Below, in pieces: positions 49,904-58,509 of a DNA stretch of 64,000 nt. The translations under genes were made by a program, and so were the position numbers. The stretch is from Micromonospora polyrhachis (GTDB lineage: Bacteria; Actinomycetota; Actinomycetes; Mycobacteriales; Micromonosporaceae): positions 2,864,501 to 2,928,500 of the forward strand of contig NZ_JACHJW010000001.1 in assembly GCF_014203835.1 (NCBI RefSeq), written 5' to 3'. Numbering within the stretch: the stretch's first letter is position 1; every line of letters starts with the position of its first letter. Under the pieces are notes generated by a model. It worked only from the letters and a program-made list of their open reading frames with translations. It did not search any database and was not told the origin of the DNA.

Positions 49904-51730
49904 GTGACCAAGCAGGGCGAGCCGGCTGACGCTGCCGGGACGTCCGCCGCCATAGCGGACAAAAGCACAAAAGATCCCCAGATGGATCTGCGGCAGGCAT
50001 TGACCGACCTGCGGGCCGCCCTCGTCACCACCGCCTATCCGTTGCTGCTGCCGTCAGCAGACGAGGCCCGGCAGGACGTGACCACGCTCGTCGCCCAACT
50101 CGACGACTACCTCCTGCCCCGGCTCACCAGACTGGACGCCCCCCTGCTGGTCGTCGTCGGTGGCTCCACCGGGGCCGGCAAGTCGACCCTGGTCAACAGC
50201 ATGGTCCGGGCCCCGGTGAGCACGGCCGGCGTACTGCGGCCGACCACCCGGGCACCGGTGCTGGTCTGCAACCCGACCGACACCCCCTGGTTCCGGCACG
50301 GGGAGTTGCTGCCCGGGTTGACGCGTACCTCGGCGGCGGGCGACGAGCCCAACACGCTGCAACTGGTCGCCGCACCAGCCCTCACGGCTGGGCTCGCCTT
50401 CCTCGACGCACCCGACATCGACTCGGTGGTCGACGCCAACCGGGCGTTGGCCAGTCAACTGCTCGCCGCCGCCGACCTATGGCTGTTCGTGACCACCGCC
50501 GCCCGCTATGCCGATGCGGTGCCGTGGGAACTGCTCCGGACCGCCCAGTCCCGGGGCACCGCCATCGCCCTGGTCCTCGATCGGGTGCCCGCCGAGGCCA
50601 TCGACGAGGTCACCGCCCACCTGAGCGAGATGCTGGCCGAGAACGACCTGGCCACTGCCCCGCTGTTCGTACTGCCGGAGACCACCACCGACGGACAGGG
50701 GCTGCTGCCGGAATTGACCATCGCACCGCTGCGGGACTGGTTCAGCCAGCTCGCCGCCGATGCCGACGCTCGCGCCGCCGTGGTCCGGCAGACCCTCGAC
50801 GGCGCGTTGGCCGCCCTACAGTCGACCACCGAGAGCCTGGCCAGCGCCGCCGACGAGCAGGTGAAGGCGGCGGAGGTCCTCGACGAGCGGGTGCACGCCG
50901 CCTACCGGTCCGCTCTCCGCGCTGTCGAGCAGGGGCTCGGCGACGGTCGGTTGCTCCGTGGCGAGGTGCTCACCCGCTGGCAGGAGTTCGTCGGCACCGG
51001 AGCCTTCTTCCGCAACCTGGAGGCCCGGATCGGTCAGCTTCGGGACCGGATCCTGGCCCGGATGACCGGCCGCCCCGCCCCCGGTGCCCAACTACAACAG
51101 GCCATCGAGTCGCAGCTCGTCACCCTGCTGCGCGGGGTCGCGGCCGAAGCCGCCGAAAACGCGTACGCCGCCTGGCAGACGCACCCCGCCGGGGCGGCGC
51201 TGCTGGAACCGGCCCTGGGCCAGCCCACCGACGACCTACCCGAACGCGCCGAACGGCTGATCCGCGACTGGCAGCGGGGCGTACTGGAACTGGTCCGCCG
51301 GGAGGGGGCCGGCAAACGGTTCGTGGCGCGTGGCGCGGCGTACGCGGTGAACGCCGCGGGTCTCGCCGTCACCATCGCGGTGTTCGCCTCGACCGCGTTC
51401 ATCCCCACCGGGCTGGAGGTCGCCACCGGGGCCAGCACGACCGTCGCCGCGCAGGCCGTACTGCAAGCGATCTTCGGCGACCAGGCGGTGCGTAACCTGG
51501 CCGCCCAGGCCCGCACGGACCTGCTCGCCCGGGTCGACACCCTCCTCGACGAGGAGGCACAGCGCTACCGGGTACGCATCGAGGCGGCCGGGATCGGTGT
51601 CGGACCGGGTGCGCGGCTGCGCCGGGCCGCCCGTACCGTCGAGCAGGCCCGGACCCGGAGCACGCTCGGCCAAGCTGGTCACCCACCCCGGCCCGGTCAT
51701 CCGCCGCGGCCCGAGGGGGCGTGGTCGTGA
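49904..51730 (+). CDS. Dynamin-like GTPase, first of a pair
   Basis: 608 residues from GTG 49904. The G domain has the P-loop VVVGGSTGAGKSTLVNS near residue 72, a switch Thr in LRPTTRAPVL, and LAFLDAPDIDSVVDANR (G3 DxPD form). A long alpha-helical stalk follows, then a hydrophobic stretch (NAAGLAVTIAVFASTAFIPT) that may insert in the membrane. The layout (G domain, helical bundle, paddle-like hydrophobics) fits bacterial dynamin-like proteins. It overlaps the second GTPase gene by 4 nt. Role in membrane remodelling or septation, as for Streptomyces DynA/DynB, is inference; orthology was not tested. Confidence 0.8.
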   Translation: MTKQGEPADAAGTSAAIADKSTKDPQMDLRQALTDLRAALVTTAYPLLLPSADEARQDVTTLVAQLDDYLLPRLTRLDAPLLVVVGGSTGAGKSTLVNSMVRAPVSTAGVLRPTTRAPVLVCNPTDTPWFRHGELLPGLTRTSAAGDEPNTLQLVAAPALTAGLAFLDAPDIDSVVDANRALASQLLAAADLWLFVTTAARYADAVPWELLRTAQSRGTAIALVLDRVPAEAIDEVTAHLSEMLAENDLATAPLFVLPETTTDGQGLLPELTIAPLRDWFSQLAADADARAAVVRQTLDGALAALQSTTESLASAADEQVKAAEVLDERVHAAYRSALRAVEQGLGDGRLLRGEVLTRWQEFVGTGAFFRNLEARIGQLRDRILARMTGRPAPGAQLQQAIESQLVTLLRGVAAEAAENAYAAWQTHPAGAALLEPALGQPTDDLPERAERLIRDWQRGVLELVRREGAGKRFVARGAAYAVNAAGLAVTIAVFASTAFIPTGLEVATGASTTVAAQAVLQAIFGDQAVRNLAAQARTDLLARVDTLLDEEAQRYRVRIEAAGIGVGPGARLRRAARTVEQARTRSTLGQAGHPPRPGHPPRPEGAWS

Positions 51731-53496
51731 CCGAAGTGGCAGGTAGACGGGGTACGGTGGCCGGCATCGTGGGCAGGGTGCGCGACGCGGTACGGGGTGA
51801 ACGGCGGGTCGACGCCTACACCCTGCTACGCCGGCTGACCGCCCTGCGTCAGTTCCTGGCTGCCGTGGACGGCCACCTGCCCGACGGCCGGCTGGTCGCC
51901 GCGCACACCCTGATCGAACGGGCCGGTGACCGGCTCGCGTTGTCCCGTGACCACACCGTCGTCGCCCTCGCCGGTGCCACCGGCAGCGGCAAGTCCAGCC
52001 TCTTCAACGCGCTCGCCGGTTTCGAGCTCTCCTCGGTCGGGGTACGCCGGCCGACCACCGCCGCCACCCATGCCTGTGTGTGGGGGCCGCTGGCGGGGGC
52101 GACGAAGCTGCTCGACTGGGTGGGGGTGCTGCCCCGGCACCGGTTCGTCCGGGAGAGCGCCCTCGACGGCAACGACGAGGCAGCGCTGCATGGGCTGATC
52201 CTGCTCGATCTGCCCGACTTCGACTCGGTGCAACGGACCCACCGGCTGGAGGTCGACCGACTGTTGGGCCTGGTCGACCAGGTGATCTGGGTGGTCGACC
52301 CGCAGAAGTACGCCGACCGGCTGGTGCACCGCAGCTACCTCCGGGAGTTCCACCGGCACCGGGACGTCACCGTGGTCGTACTCAACCAGACCGATCGGCT
52401 GCCGCCGACCGAGGTGCCCACTGTCCTGGCCGACCTGCGCCGGCTGCTCGACAGCGACCAGCTCGACGGGGTCCCACTGCTGGCCACCTCGGCCCTCGAC
52501 CCGCAGGCGGTGGCTGGCCTGCGCAACGCCCTGGAACAAACCGTCGCCGAGCGGCAGGCGGCGCTCCGCCGGCTCTCCGGTGACGTCGACCAGGTCGCCG
52601 AACAACTCACCGAACTGGTGGGCCCGGCCGAGGCCGATGAGGTGCCGGCGGCAGCCGTACGTGGCCTCACCGAGGCACTGGCCGCCTCAGCGGGCGTACC
52701 GGCGGTGGCCGACGCGGTGGAGGCGGCGTACCGACACCGGGCCGCCAGTAGCACAGGCTGGCCGCTGGTCCGGGCCTGGCGGCGGCTGCGGCCGGATCCG
52801 TTGCGCCGGCTGCATCTGACCGGCGGCGGGACCAGCACCAAGGGCGGGACCAGCACCGGCGGCGGGACCAGCGCCGATGTCGAGGTCAGCGGGGCGACCA
52901 TCCGGACCCGAACCCCGGTCGGGGCGACCTCCCTGCCCGTCCCGACCGCCGCGCACCGGGCTGCGGTCGGGCTGGCTGTACGGACCGTGGCCGAGCAGGC
53001 CGGTGGGGCGCTTCCGGCCCAGTGGCCGGCGGCGGTGACCGCTGCCGCCCGGTCCCGGCTCACCGACCTGCCCGACGCGCTGGACCAGGCGATCGCGACC
53101 ACCGATCTGGACATGGAGCGCAAACCGGTCTGGTGGCGACTGATCGGCGCGATGCAGTGGCTGGTCACGATCATCGCGCTGGCCGGGCTGGCGTGGCTGG
53201 CCGTCGGCTGGGTGGTCCAGGCGCTCGGTCTCCCCGGGCTGGACCACCCGAAGGTCGGTGTGGTGCCGGTGCCGACCTTGATGCTGCTCGGTGGCCTGTT
53301 CCTCGGCGTCGCCGTGGCGCTGCTGGTCAGACCGATCGTCGGCTGGGCCGCCCGAAGGGCGCGGCGACGGGTCGAACGCCGGCTACACGCGGCGGTGGCC
53401 GAAGTCGGGCGGGACCATGTCGTCTTACCGGTGCAGGACGTGCTGCGACGCTACGCCGAGGCCCGTACGGCACTCGCGGACGTCGCCACCCGCTGA
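51727..53496 (+). CDS. Dynamin-like/YfjP-type GTPase, second of a pair
   Basis: 589 residues from GTG 51727 (GTGA overlap with the upstream stop). P-loop VALAGATGSGKSSLFNALAG, G3 ILLDLPDFDSVQ, and G4 LNQTDRLPP are intact. A helical middle part includes a short GGGTST(K/G/A) repeat near codons 368-383. Two adjacent TM helices near the C-terminus (WLVTIIALAGLAWLAVGWVV and LMLLGGLFLGVAVALLVRP) form a hairpin anchor. The pair of overlapping GTPase genes implies a heteromeric membrane machine; the biological role is unknown. Confidence 0.82.
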   Translation: MTEVAGRRGTVAGIVGRVRDAVRGERRVDAYTLLRRLTALRQFLAAVDGHLPDGRLVAAHTLIERAGDRLALSRDHTVVALAGATGSGKSSLFNALAGFELSSVGVRRPTTAATHACVWGPLAGATKLLDWVGVLPRHRFVRESALDGNDEAALHGLILLDLPDFDSVQRTHRLEVDRLLGLVDQVIWVVDPQKYADRLVHRSYLREFHRHRDVTVVVLNQTDRLPPTEVPTVLADLRRLLDSDQLDGVPLLATSALDPQAVAGLRNALEQTVAERQAALRRLSGDVDQVAEQLTELVGPAEADEVPAAAVRGLTEALAASAGVPAVADAVEAAYRHRAASSTGWPLVRAWRRLRPDPLRRLHLTGGGTSTKGGTSTGGGTSADVEVSGATIRTRTPVGATSLPVPTAAHRAAVGLAVRTVAEQAGGALPAQWPAAVTAAARSRLTDLPDALDQAIATTDLDMERKPVWWRLIGAMQWLVTIIALAGLAWLAVGWVVQALGLPGLDHPKVGVVPVPTLMLLGGLFLGVAVALLVRPIVGWAARRARRRVERRLHAAVAEVGRDHVVLPVQDVLRRYAEARTALADVATR

Positions 53497-53675
53497 CCAC
53501 CTCATCGGTTGGCTGATGTGGGTGGCCCGGATCGTCACATACGACACCACTCTGATCCGACTGGGCGTCAATCGGTAAGCACCCACGGTAACCACGCTCG
53601 CGGCACAACGCAGAAGGCTCCCGTTCCTCTCGTGCTGGGCCGCTACGCCAGCCCATCCCGGCGTAGGGTCGAAAC

Positions 53676-54899
53676 ATGGCTACACCTCAGACCCCCTACG
53701 ACGCGGTGCTCCACGCCGCCCGCGAGGTGACCAAGCTGGACTGCGCACTCGACGCGGAGATGCTCGGTACCGCACTTCTCGGCAGCGTCTACGCGATCGC
53801 GGAGGAAGACCGCACCGCAGCAGTTCGTGACTTCGTGGGCGGTTTCCTCGCCGCGACCGCCCGCCGTCGCAGCGCGGCGGCGACGACGATCCGCCACGTC
53901 TTCGCCACCCTGGTACCCGACGCCACCGGCGCGGCAAAGGTCAAGCGGGGCGCGCACGCGCCGTCGTGGTGCGACCAGCTTGGCAAGGTACGGCTCACCG
54001 GCAGCTACGCCTACGGCGACGTGTACGGCGATCAGACCTCCTACCTGGCCACCTTCGCCTACGACGACGGTGAGTCCGGCGGCCCGGAGCATGCCGTGGT
54101 GGCCCTGGTCGACCACAACATCGGCATCACGAAGGACGTCTTCGTGGGCGGGCAGGCGGCCCAGGTCCTCGACCAGGTGCGGCAGATGTGCGCGGGCGAC
54201 GAGCTGACCTGGTTCCGGGAGGAGGACCCCGCCCGCCTACGGGACGCGGTACACCGTCACCTCCAGGTCACCGACAGCCTCGGTGACCTGCCCGGGGAAG
54301 GTTCCCTGTCCACCGATCGGACCCTGGTCGGTGCGCGGCTGGCCCTACTGCCCCCACCCCGGCCGACCCGCGTACCCGCCCCCGCACCACTCACCCCGGC
54401 CGAGCGCTCCGACCTGGTGCGCATCTTCCTCTCCTCCCGCGAGGCGACCCGATTCGATCTGGACAAGGTGGACGGTCCCGACCTGGCCTCGCTGCACTTC
54501 TGTCTGAGCCTGGTCCTCGACCACTCGGCGAGCTACACCGAGGCCGACCCGATGCGGTGGAGTCCGGCGGTTGCCGGGCTGTTCCTGCTCGACTGGGTAC
54601 ACCGGCGGGCGGTACTCGACATGGACGACGCGGCGATGCTGCCCCGGGTGCTCCGAGGCTGGGCCGCGTATGCCGCCCGGCAACGTGGACTGTCCGGGGT
54701 GGCGGCCGAGCGGACCGACGACGCCATCGAGGAGATGGTGCCGGAATTCGTCCGGCTCTACACCACCGGTGAGCGGCGCAGTCCGGCCACGGCGGCGGTG
54801 GCCCAACTGATGGCGGACGGGGTCGACCCGGACGATCCGGAGGCGCTGGACGCCTGGATCGAGGCCAACCGACAGCGGCTCGGCGAGGACCCGGCCTAG
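53676..54899 (+). CDS. Conserved actinobacterial protein of unknown function
   Basis: 407 residues, mainly helical, no signal or TM. Recognisable phrases are ELTWFREEDPARLRDAVHRH, FDLDKVDGPDLASLHFCLSL, and the C-terminal DGVDPDDPEALDAWIEANRQ. The N-terminal ~130 residues resemble a domain found with LSDLVRIFLSS-type C-termini in several unannotated actinobacterial proteins; no catalytic motif is evident. The start ATG follows a weak purine stretch. It follows the GTPase pair by 179 nt but is probably a separate unit; two hairpins close it. Confidence 0.75.
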   Translation: MATPQTPYDAVLHAAREVTKLDCALDAEMLGTALLGSVYAIAEEDRTAAVRDFVGGFLAATARRRSAAATTIRHVFATLVPDATGAAKVKRGAHAPSWCDQLGKVRLTGSYAYGDVYGDQTSYLATFAYDDGESGGPEHAVVALVDHNIGITKDVFVGGQAAQVLDQVRQMCAGDELTWFREEDPARLRDAVHRHLQVTDSLGDLPGEGSLSTDRTLVGARLALLPPPRPTRVPAPAPLTPAERSDLVRIFLSSREATRFDLDKVDGPDLASLHFCLSLVLDHSASYTEADPMRWSPAVAGLFLLDWVHRRAVLDMDDAAMLPRVLRGWAAYAARQRGLSGVAAERTDDAIEEMVPEFVRLYTTGERRSPATAAVAQLMADGVDPDDPEALDAWIEANRQRLGEDPA

Positions 54900-54929
54900 G
54901 TGCATCGACCGCGCCGGGATCAGGATGCG

Positions 54930-54956
54930 GTGCACCGTGGACAGGCCACGGTGCAC
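54930..54956 (+). terminator. Perfect 11-bp hairpin
   Basis: GTGCACCGTGG (54930-54940) pairs with 54946-54956 around a 5-nt loop, 31 nt after the stop of the 53676 gene. Confidence 0.75.
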
Positions 54957-55040
54957 GGTCGACGGATGCGGTCCACCGTGGTCCGGGTGATGCCAGGGCG
55001 CGTGGCGGACTGAACCGGCCCTTCCCACAAGCGTATTCAT

Positions 55041-55074
55041 AGACTGGCCCACCGTTCCCACGGTGGGCCAGTCT
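55041..55074. terminator. Perfect 15-bp hairpin between convergent genes
   Basis: AGACTGGCCCACCGT (55041-55055) pairs with 55060-55074 around TCCC. It probably acts on both the 53676 gene and the methionine aminopeptidase gene that ends at 55157. Confidence 0.85.
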
Positions 55075-55106
55075 GTGTTGGGGCCAGGAAACCCGGGAGG
55101 GGGAGA

Positions 55107-55134
55107 CCTGGGCCGGGAAACCTGGGCCGGGAAA
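55107..55134. repeat. 14-bp tandem repeat
   Basis: CCTGGGCCGGGAAA occurs twice in perfect tandem (55107-55120, 55121-55134) with a decayed copy to the left. Confidence 0.8.
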
Positions 55135-55156
55135 GTGGATGGCTGTCACCTCACGG

Positions 55157-55933
55157 TTACGCCTGCTTCGGCAGGGTAAGGATCTCGGCTCCGTCGTCGG
55201 TGATGGCGATGGTGTGCTCGCTGTGCGCCGTCCGGCAGCCTGTCACGCTTCGGAGGGTCCAGCCATCGGCATCGGTGACGAGCTTGGCGGTGTCCGCCAT
55301 GACCCATGGCTCCAATGCCAGCAACAGCCCTGGGCGCAGCCGGTATCCGCGACCGGGCCGCCCCTTGTTTGGGATGTGCGGGTCCTGGTGCATCGTCGAT
55401 CCGACGCCATGACCGCCGAACTCGGTGTTGATCTGATATCCCGCCTCGCTGAGGACCGAGCCGATGGCGTGGGAGATGTCACCGATGCGAGCCCCCGGTC
55501 CGGCTGCGGCTATCCCTGCGCTCAATGCGCGCTCGGTCGCGCTGATCAGCGCGACGCTCTCCGGGGGATTCGAGTCGCCCACGATGAAACTGATGGCAGA
55601 GTCAGCGACAACTCCACCCTGGGAGACGGCGAGGTCGAGCGTCAGCAGGTCGCCGTCGGCAAGAGGGTAGTCGAATGGCCGTCCGTGGAGCACGGCGTCG
55701 TTGACCGACGTGCAGATGTAGTGGCCGAACGGCCCGCGGCCGAAGGATGGCTCGTAGTCGACGTAGCAGGACTGCGCTCCGGCCTCGATGATCATGGCCT
55801 GGGCCCACCGGTCGATGTCCCGGAGGTTCGTACCGACCACGCTGCGGCTCTTCAGGGTCTGCAATATGCCAGCGACCAGGGCACCTGCCTCCCTGGCGCG
55901 GGGCAGTTCGGTGGGGTTCAGGAACTCGATCAT
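55157..55933 (-). CDS. map: Type I methionine aminopeptidase, regulator-linked paralog
   Basis: 258 residues from ATG 55933. The binuclear metal ligands are all visible: Asp in LTLDLAVSQGG, Asp in VVADSAISF, His in FGGHGVGSTMHQDP, Glu in LLALEPWVM and Glu in TAHSEHTIAI. The entry His is in FGHYICTSVNDAVLHG. It removes N-terminal Met from nascent or specific proteins. The gene is divergent from an XRE regulator, unlike housekeeping map genes that sit near secY/adk, so it is likely an extra, controlled copy with a specialised role. Confidence 0.9.
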   Translation of the reverse strand: MIEFLNPTELPRAREAGALVAGILQTLKSRSVVGTNLRDIDRWAQAMIIEAGAQSCYVDYEPSFGRGPFGHYICTSVNDAVLHGRPFDYPLADGDLLTLDLAVSQGGVVADSAISFIVGDSNPPESVALISATERALSAGIAAAGPGARIGDISHAIGSVLSEAGYQINTEFGGHGVGSTMHQDPHIPNKGRPGRGYRLRPGLLLALEPWVMADTAKLVTDADGWTLRSVTGCRTAHSEHTIAITDDGAEILTLPKQA

Positions 55934-55960
55934 GCGGCGCCCTACTCGTGCGACCAATAG

Positions 55961-55997
55961 TTATCCCGGCCATATTATCCCGGTACTAGAATCGGGA
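55961..55997. promoter_or_regulatory. Operator/promoter region of the map-XRE pair
   Basis: TTATCCCGG is repeated at 55961-55969 and 55975-55983 (14-bp period), and TCCCG (55978-55982) with CGGGA (55993-55997) forms a small palindrome. TAGAAT (55987-55992) is a good -10, ending 7 nt before the XRE ATG, so that mRNA is probably leaderless. Confidence 0.65.
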
Positions 55998-55999
55998 CC

Positions 56000-56296
56000 A
56001 TGGTCAGGTTGCCGCTCACTCCCGCAGAGGTCGAACGCGGACAGCGCCTCGGTGCCCTCCTGCGTCGAGCCAGGGGAGAGCGTTCGATGCTCGTCACCGC
56101 GCTGGACGCGGGCGTCTCACCGGAAACCCTTCGAAAGATCGAGTCCGGACGCGTAGCCACCCCGGCCTTCCCGACCATCGCCGCGATCGCCGACGTCCTC
56201 GGCCTTTCCCTCGACGCGGTGTGGTCGGAGATCAACCAGTCGGGCGGCGGGGACGAACGCGCAAGATCAGGCCGCACCGAACTGCTGGCCTCGTAA
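56000..56296 (+). CDS. XRE-family HTH regulator paired with map
   Basis: 98 residues with one Cro/CI helix-turn-helix: RGQRLGALLRRARGERSMLV then ALDAGVSPETLRKIESGRVA and FPTIAAIADVLGLSLDAVWS. No effector domain. ATG 56000 is probably the first base of a leaderless transcript. Divergence from a methionine aminopeptidase gene with a shared operator is a recurring actinobacterial arrangement. It probably represses both genes. Confidence 0.85.
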   Translation: MVRLPLTPAEVERGQRLGALLRRARGERSMLVTALDAGVSPETLRKIESGRVATPAFPTIAAIADVLGLSLDAVWSEINQSGGGDERARSGRTELLAS

Positions 56297-56306
56297 CCAG
56301 GTCCAA

Positions 56307-56666
56307 CTACGCCCCTATCCGCCGGCTTACCGCTCCGGGACGCTTCAACGCATCCACATGTACGAAGGCACGACGGGTCCACCGCCCCCGGAGGAACTGG
56401 CTCACCTCCCAACCGGCCACCTCGACCATTGCACGGGCACCGATCTGCATCACGATGCCCACGGTGGCCACCTCCATCCGGAGCGTTCCCCTGCCCGGGC
56501 TGTAGTACGACTCGGGGATCGTGATCGTGTCTCCCGGGGCGACCCGCTCCCGCACCCAGGCCCCCAGTACGGCCAGCGCGGCCAATTCCTCGTCCTCAGC
56601 CCCGGCCGGACCGGAGCACCCGGCCGAGTCGTCGTCGTGCCCATCACCGGGACCCGGTCCGGCCAT
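56307..56666 (-). CDS. Small conserved protein, second gene of a two-gene unit
   Basis: 119 residues. An acidic N-terminus (MAGPGPGDGHDDDSAG, then GAEDEELAALAV) precedes a helix and a beta-rich part, GDTITIPESYYSPGRGTLRM then EVATVGIVMQIGARAMVEVA, and a basic end (FLRGRWTRRAFVHVD). No family is recognised. Its ATG overlaps the upstream 70-residue gene by one base. It is read against the XRE gene that ends 10 nt away. Confidence 0.6.
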   Translation of the reverse strand: MAGPGPGDGHDDDSAGCSGPAGAEDEELAALAVLGAWVRERVAPGDTITIPESYYSPGRGTLRMEVATVGIVMQIGARAMVEVAGWEVSQFLRGRWTRRAFVHVDALKRPGAVSRRIGA

Positions 56667-56878
56667 CAGAACGTCCGCTGCTTCGGCATGCGCCGGGTGG
56701 CGGGCCGACCCCGGTCCGGCACCGTCCCCTCAGGTGCTGTGCCCTGCCCATCTGCCGGCCGCTCGTCGGCGACCTCGGGATCGACTGCGGCCGCCGGAGG
56801 GCTGTCCGCCTCCGGTTGGCTTGTCCGAGCCGGCCGTCGGTAGTCACGCGGTACGGGTTCGTAGTCGCCACTGAACAC
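56666..56878 (-). CDS. Small Pro/Asp-rich protein, first gene of a two-gene unit
   Basis: 70 residues from GTG 56878 with AGGAG about 7 nt upstream. The sequence (VFSGDYEPVPRDYRRPARTS and later DERPADGQGTAP) is disordered, charged and Pro-rich. Its stop overlaps the start of the 119-residue gene by one base (TGATG), which supports both being real. The role is unknown. Confidence 0.6.
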   Translation of the reverse strand: MFSGDYEPVPRDYRRPARTSQPEADSPPAAAVDPEVADERPADGQGTAPEGTVPDRGRPATRRMPKQRTF

Positions 56879-56905
56879 GGAGCTCTCCTGTCTCGACGGT
56901 GGGGA

Positions 56906-56948
56906 CGGGGCCGCCGTCGGTGGACGGGCGATGACGACGGCGGCCCCG
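56906..56948. promoter_or_regulatory. Strong hairpin in a 5' leader or divergent promoter
   Basis: CGGGGCCGCCGTC (56906-56918) pairs perfectly with 56936-56948 (17-nt loop), 28 nt upstream of the small gene at 56878. A competing pair of stems follows (CGGATGTG 56951-56958 with 56984-56991; ATGTGGT 56965-56971 with 56982-56988). Confidence 0.55.
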
Positions 56949-57137
56949 ATCGGATGTGTCCTTCATGTGGTTTGCCGAGCCACCACATCCGATGCAGACA
57001 GACTGCTACCTGGCCGGTTACTGTCGGAAGTCAAGATGACAGTCCGTGACGATCAATGACCACGTCGTCGATGTGCGGCGATTAGCCGTGGAACCTCTGC
57101 GAAACCACCCCTGAGCCGCTGTGAAGAAGGTGTGTAG

Positions 57138-57947
57138 ATGACCGAGGAACAGCCGACGAACGTGGATTTCCTACTCGCCGAGCTACGTCGAGCACGCAAA
57201 CATGCCGGCCTGAGCCAGGAGGAGCAGGGCCGCCGGATGGGCTATTCGGCGTCCATGGTGGCCATGGTGGAGACCGGTGGCCGGAGACTCCCGCCCGACT
57301 ACCTGCCCTTGGTCGACAAAGCGTTGGACACCGGCGGGCTGTTCGTACGTCTCGGCGAGCAACTCAGGGTCGACGAGACGCCCCAGTGGCGCCGGCAGCG
57401 CGACGCGCTAGAGCGAGAGGCCAGCTCGTTGCGCTGGTTCGAGCACGCCTACGTCCCCGGCCTACTCCAGACCGAGGACTATGCCCGTGCGGTCTTCAGT
57501 CGGGGTGGCATCTTCAGCGCAGACGAGGTGGAGCGGCGGGTCGCCGATCGACTGGCCCGACAGGACGTGCTGATCCAGCCCAATCCGCCGCAGTTGGTAG
57601 CCGTCATCGACGAGGGCGTGCTGCACCGACCAGTCGGCGGAAGGAAGGTCATCCAGCACCAACTGCTGCACCTCGCCCAACTCGGCACCCAGCGACCGCG
57701 CCTGCGAATCCATGTCGTTCCGAGATCCGTCGGCGAGTACGCTGGCCTGGATGGGCCATTTATCCTCGCCACTTTGCCGAGCGGCGACGAGGTGGCCTAT
57801 CTGGACAATTATCTGGAGGGACAGGTGACCGACCGCCCCGCCGATCTGACCTGCCTGCGCGACGCGTGGGAGTCGACGCTGGGCGAGGCGCTCACCCCCC
57901 ACCAGTCGGTGCAGCTCATCCGGGAGGTGGCGGAGACATGGACCTGA
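57138..57947 (+). CDS. XRE regulator with DUF5753 domain (WhiJ-like)
   Basis: 269 residues. The N-terminal HTH is LLAELRRARKHAGLSQEEQG then RRMGYSASMVAMVETGGRRL; the DUF5753 domain (about residues 80-260) starts FEHAYVPGLLQTEDYARAVF and includes LRIHVVPRSVGEYAGLDGPF, matching WhiJ-type regulators of development and secondary metabolism. ATG 57138 follows AGAAGGTG. Its last codons overlap the first DUF397 gene by 10 nt, as is usual for such pairs. DUF397 proteins are thought to modulate the XRE partner. Confidence 0.92.
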   Translation: MTEEQPTNVDFLLAELRRARKHAGLSQEEQGRRMGYSASMVAMVETGGRRLPPDYLPLVDKALDTGGLFVRLGEQLRVDETPQWRRQRDALEREASSLRWFEHAYVPGLLQTEDYARAVFSRGGIFSADEVERRVADRLARQDVLIQPNPPQLVAVIDEGVLHRPVGGRKVIQHQLLHLAQLGTQRPRLRIHVVPRSVGEYAGLDGPFILATLPSGDEVAYLDNYLEGQVTDRPADLTCLRDAWESTLGEALTPHQSVQLIREVAETWT

Positions 57948-58126
57948 ACGACGCCAAGTGGCACAAGAGCAGCCGGAGCAATGGCAACCAGGGTGCCTGC
58001 GTCGAGGTGGCAGACAACCTCACCGGCATCGTCCTCGTACGCGACACCAAGGACCGCGACGGCGGCACCCTCACCTTCACCCCCACCGCCTGGCAAGCCT
58101 TCATCAGCCTGGCCAAGCAACACTGA
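57938..58126 (+). CDS. DUF397 protein, copy 1
   Basis: 62 residues: MDLNDAKWHKSSRSNGNQGA, a Cys, VEVADNLTGIVLVRDTKDRD and the TAWQAFISLAKQH end. This is the standard small DUF397 domain (W-x-KSS-S). It overlaps the XRE gene by 10 nt. The second copy 321 bp downstream differs at one residue (Ser to Asp near the C-terminus). Confidence 0.92.
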   Translation: MDLNDAKWHKSSRSNGNQGACVEVADNLTGIVLVRDTKDRDGGTLTFTPTAWQAFISLAKQH

Positions 58127-58159
58127 CCCTTCCCGACACCGCCGATACGTCAGCTGATC

Positions 58160-58209
58160 GTGGAAACTCTTTTGTCCTCAGCGCCGGAAGAGTTTCCACA
58201 CAGACTTTG
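58160..58209. repeat. 12-bp inverted repeat between the DUF397 genes
   Basis: GTGGAAACTCTT (58160-58171) pairs perfectly with 58198-58209 around a 26-nt loop. It may be a terminator for copy 1 or an operator. Confidence 0.6.
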
Positions 58210-58258
58210 ACCAACGGCCAGCGCAGCCCGTCGACCACATCCGGGAGGTGGCGGAGAC

Positions 58259-58447
58259 ATGGACCTGAACGACGCCAAGTGGCACAAGAGCAGCCGGAGC
58301 AATGGCAACCAGGGTGCCTGCGTCGAGGTGGCAGACAACCTCACCGGCATCGTCCTCGTACGCGACACCAAGGACCGCGACGGCGGCACCCTCACCTTTA
58401 CTCCCACCGCCTGGCAAGCCTTCATCGACCTGGCCAAGCAGCACTGA
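58259..58447 (+). CDS. DUF397 protein, copy 2 (tandem duplicate)
   Basis: 62 residues, identical to copy 1 except Asp for Ser in AFIDLAKQH. The nucleotide sequences differ at only 5 of 189 positions, all in the last 60 bp. The duplicated block is 57917-58126 and 58238-58447 and carries the last ~20 bp of the XRE gene, including GGGAGG, as the new ribosome-binding region. Both copies should be expressed. Confidence 0.9.
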   Translation: MDLNDAKWHKSSRSNGNQGACVEVADNLTGIVLVRDTKDRDGGTLTFTPTAWQAFIDLAKQH

Positions 58448-58509
58448 CGCCCCCACCATCAAGCCGGGGCGCAAGTGACCGTCGACTCCCACCCCCACCC
58501 ACCCCGTTA

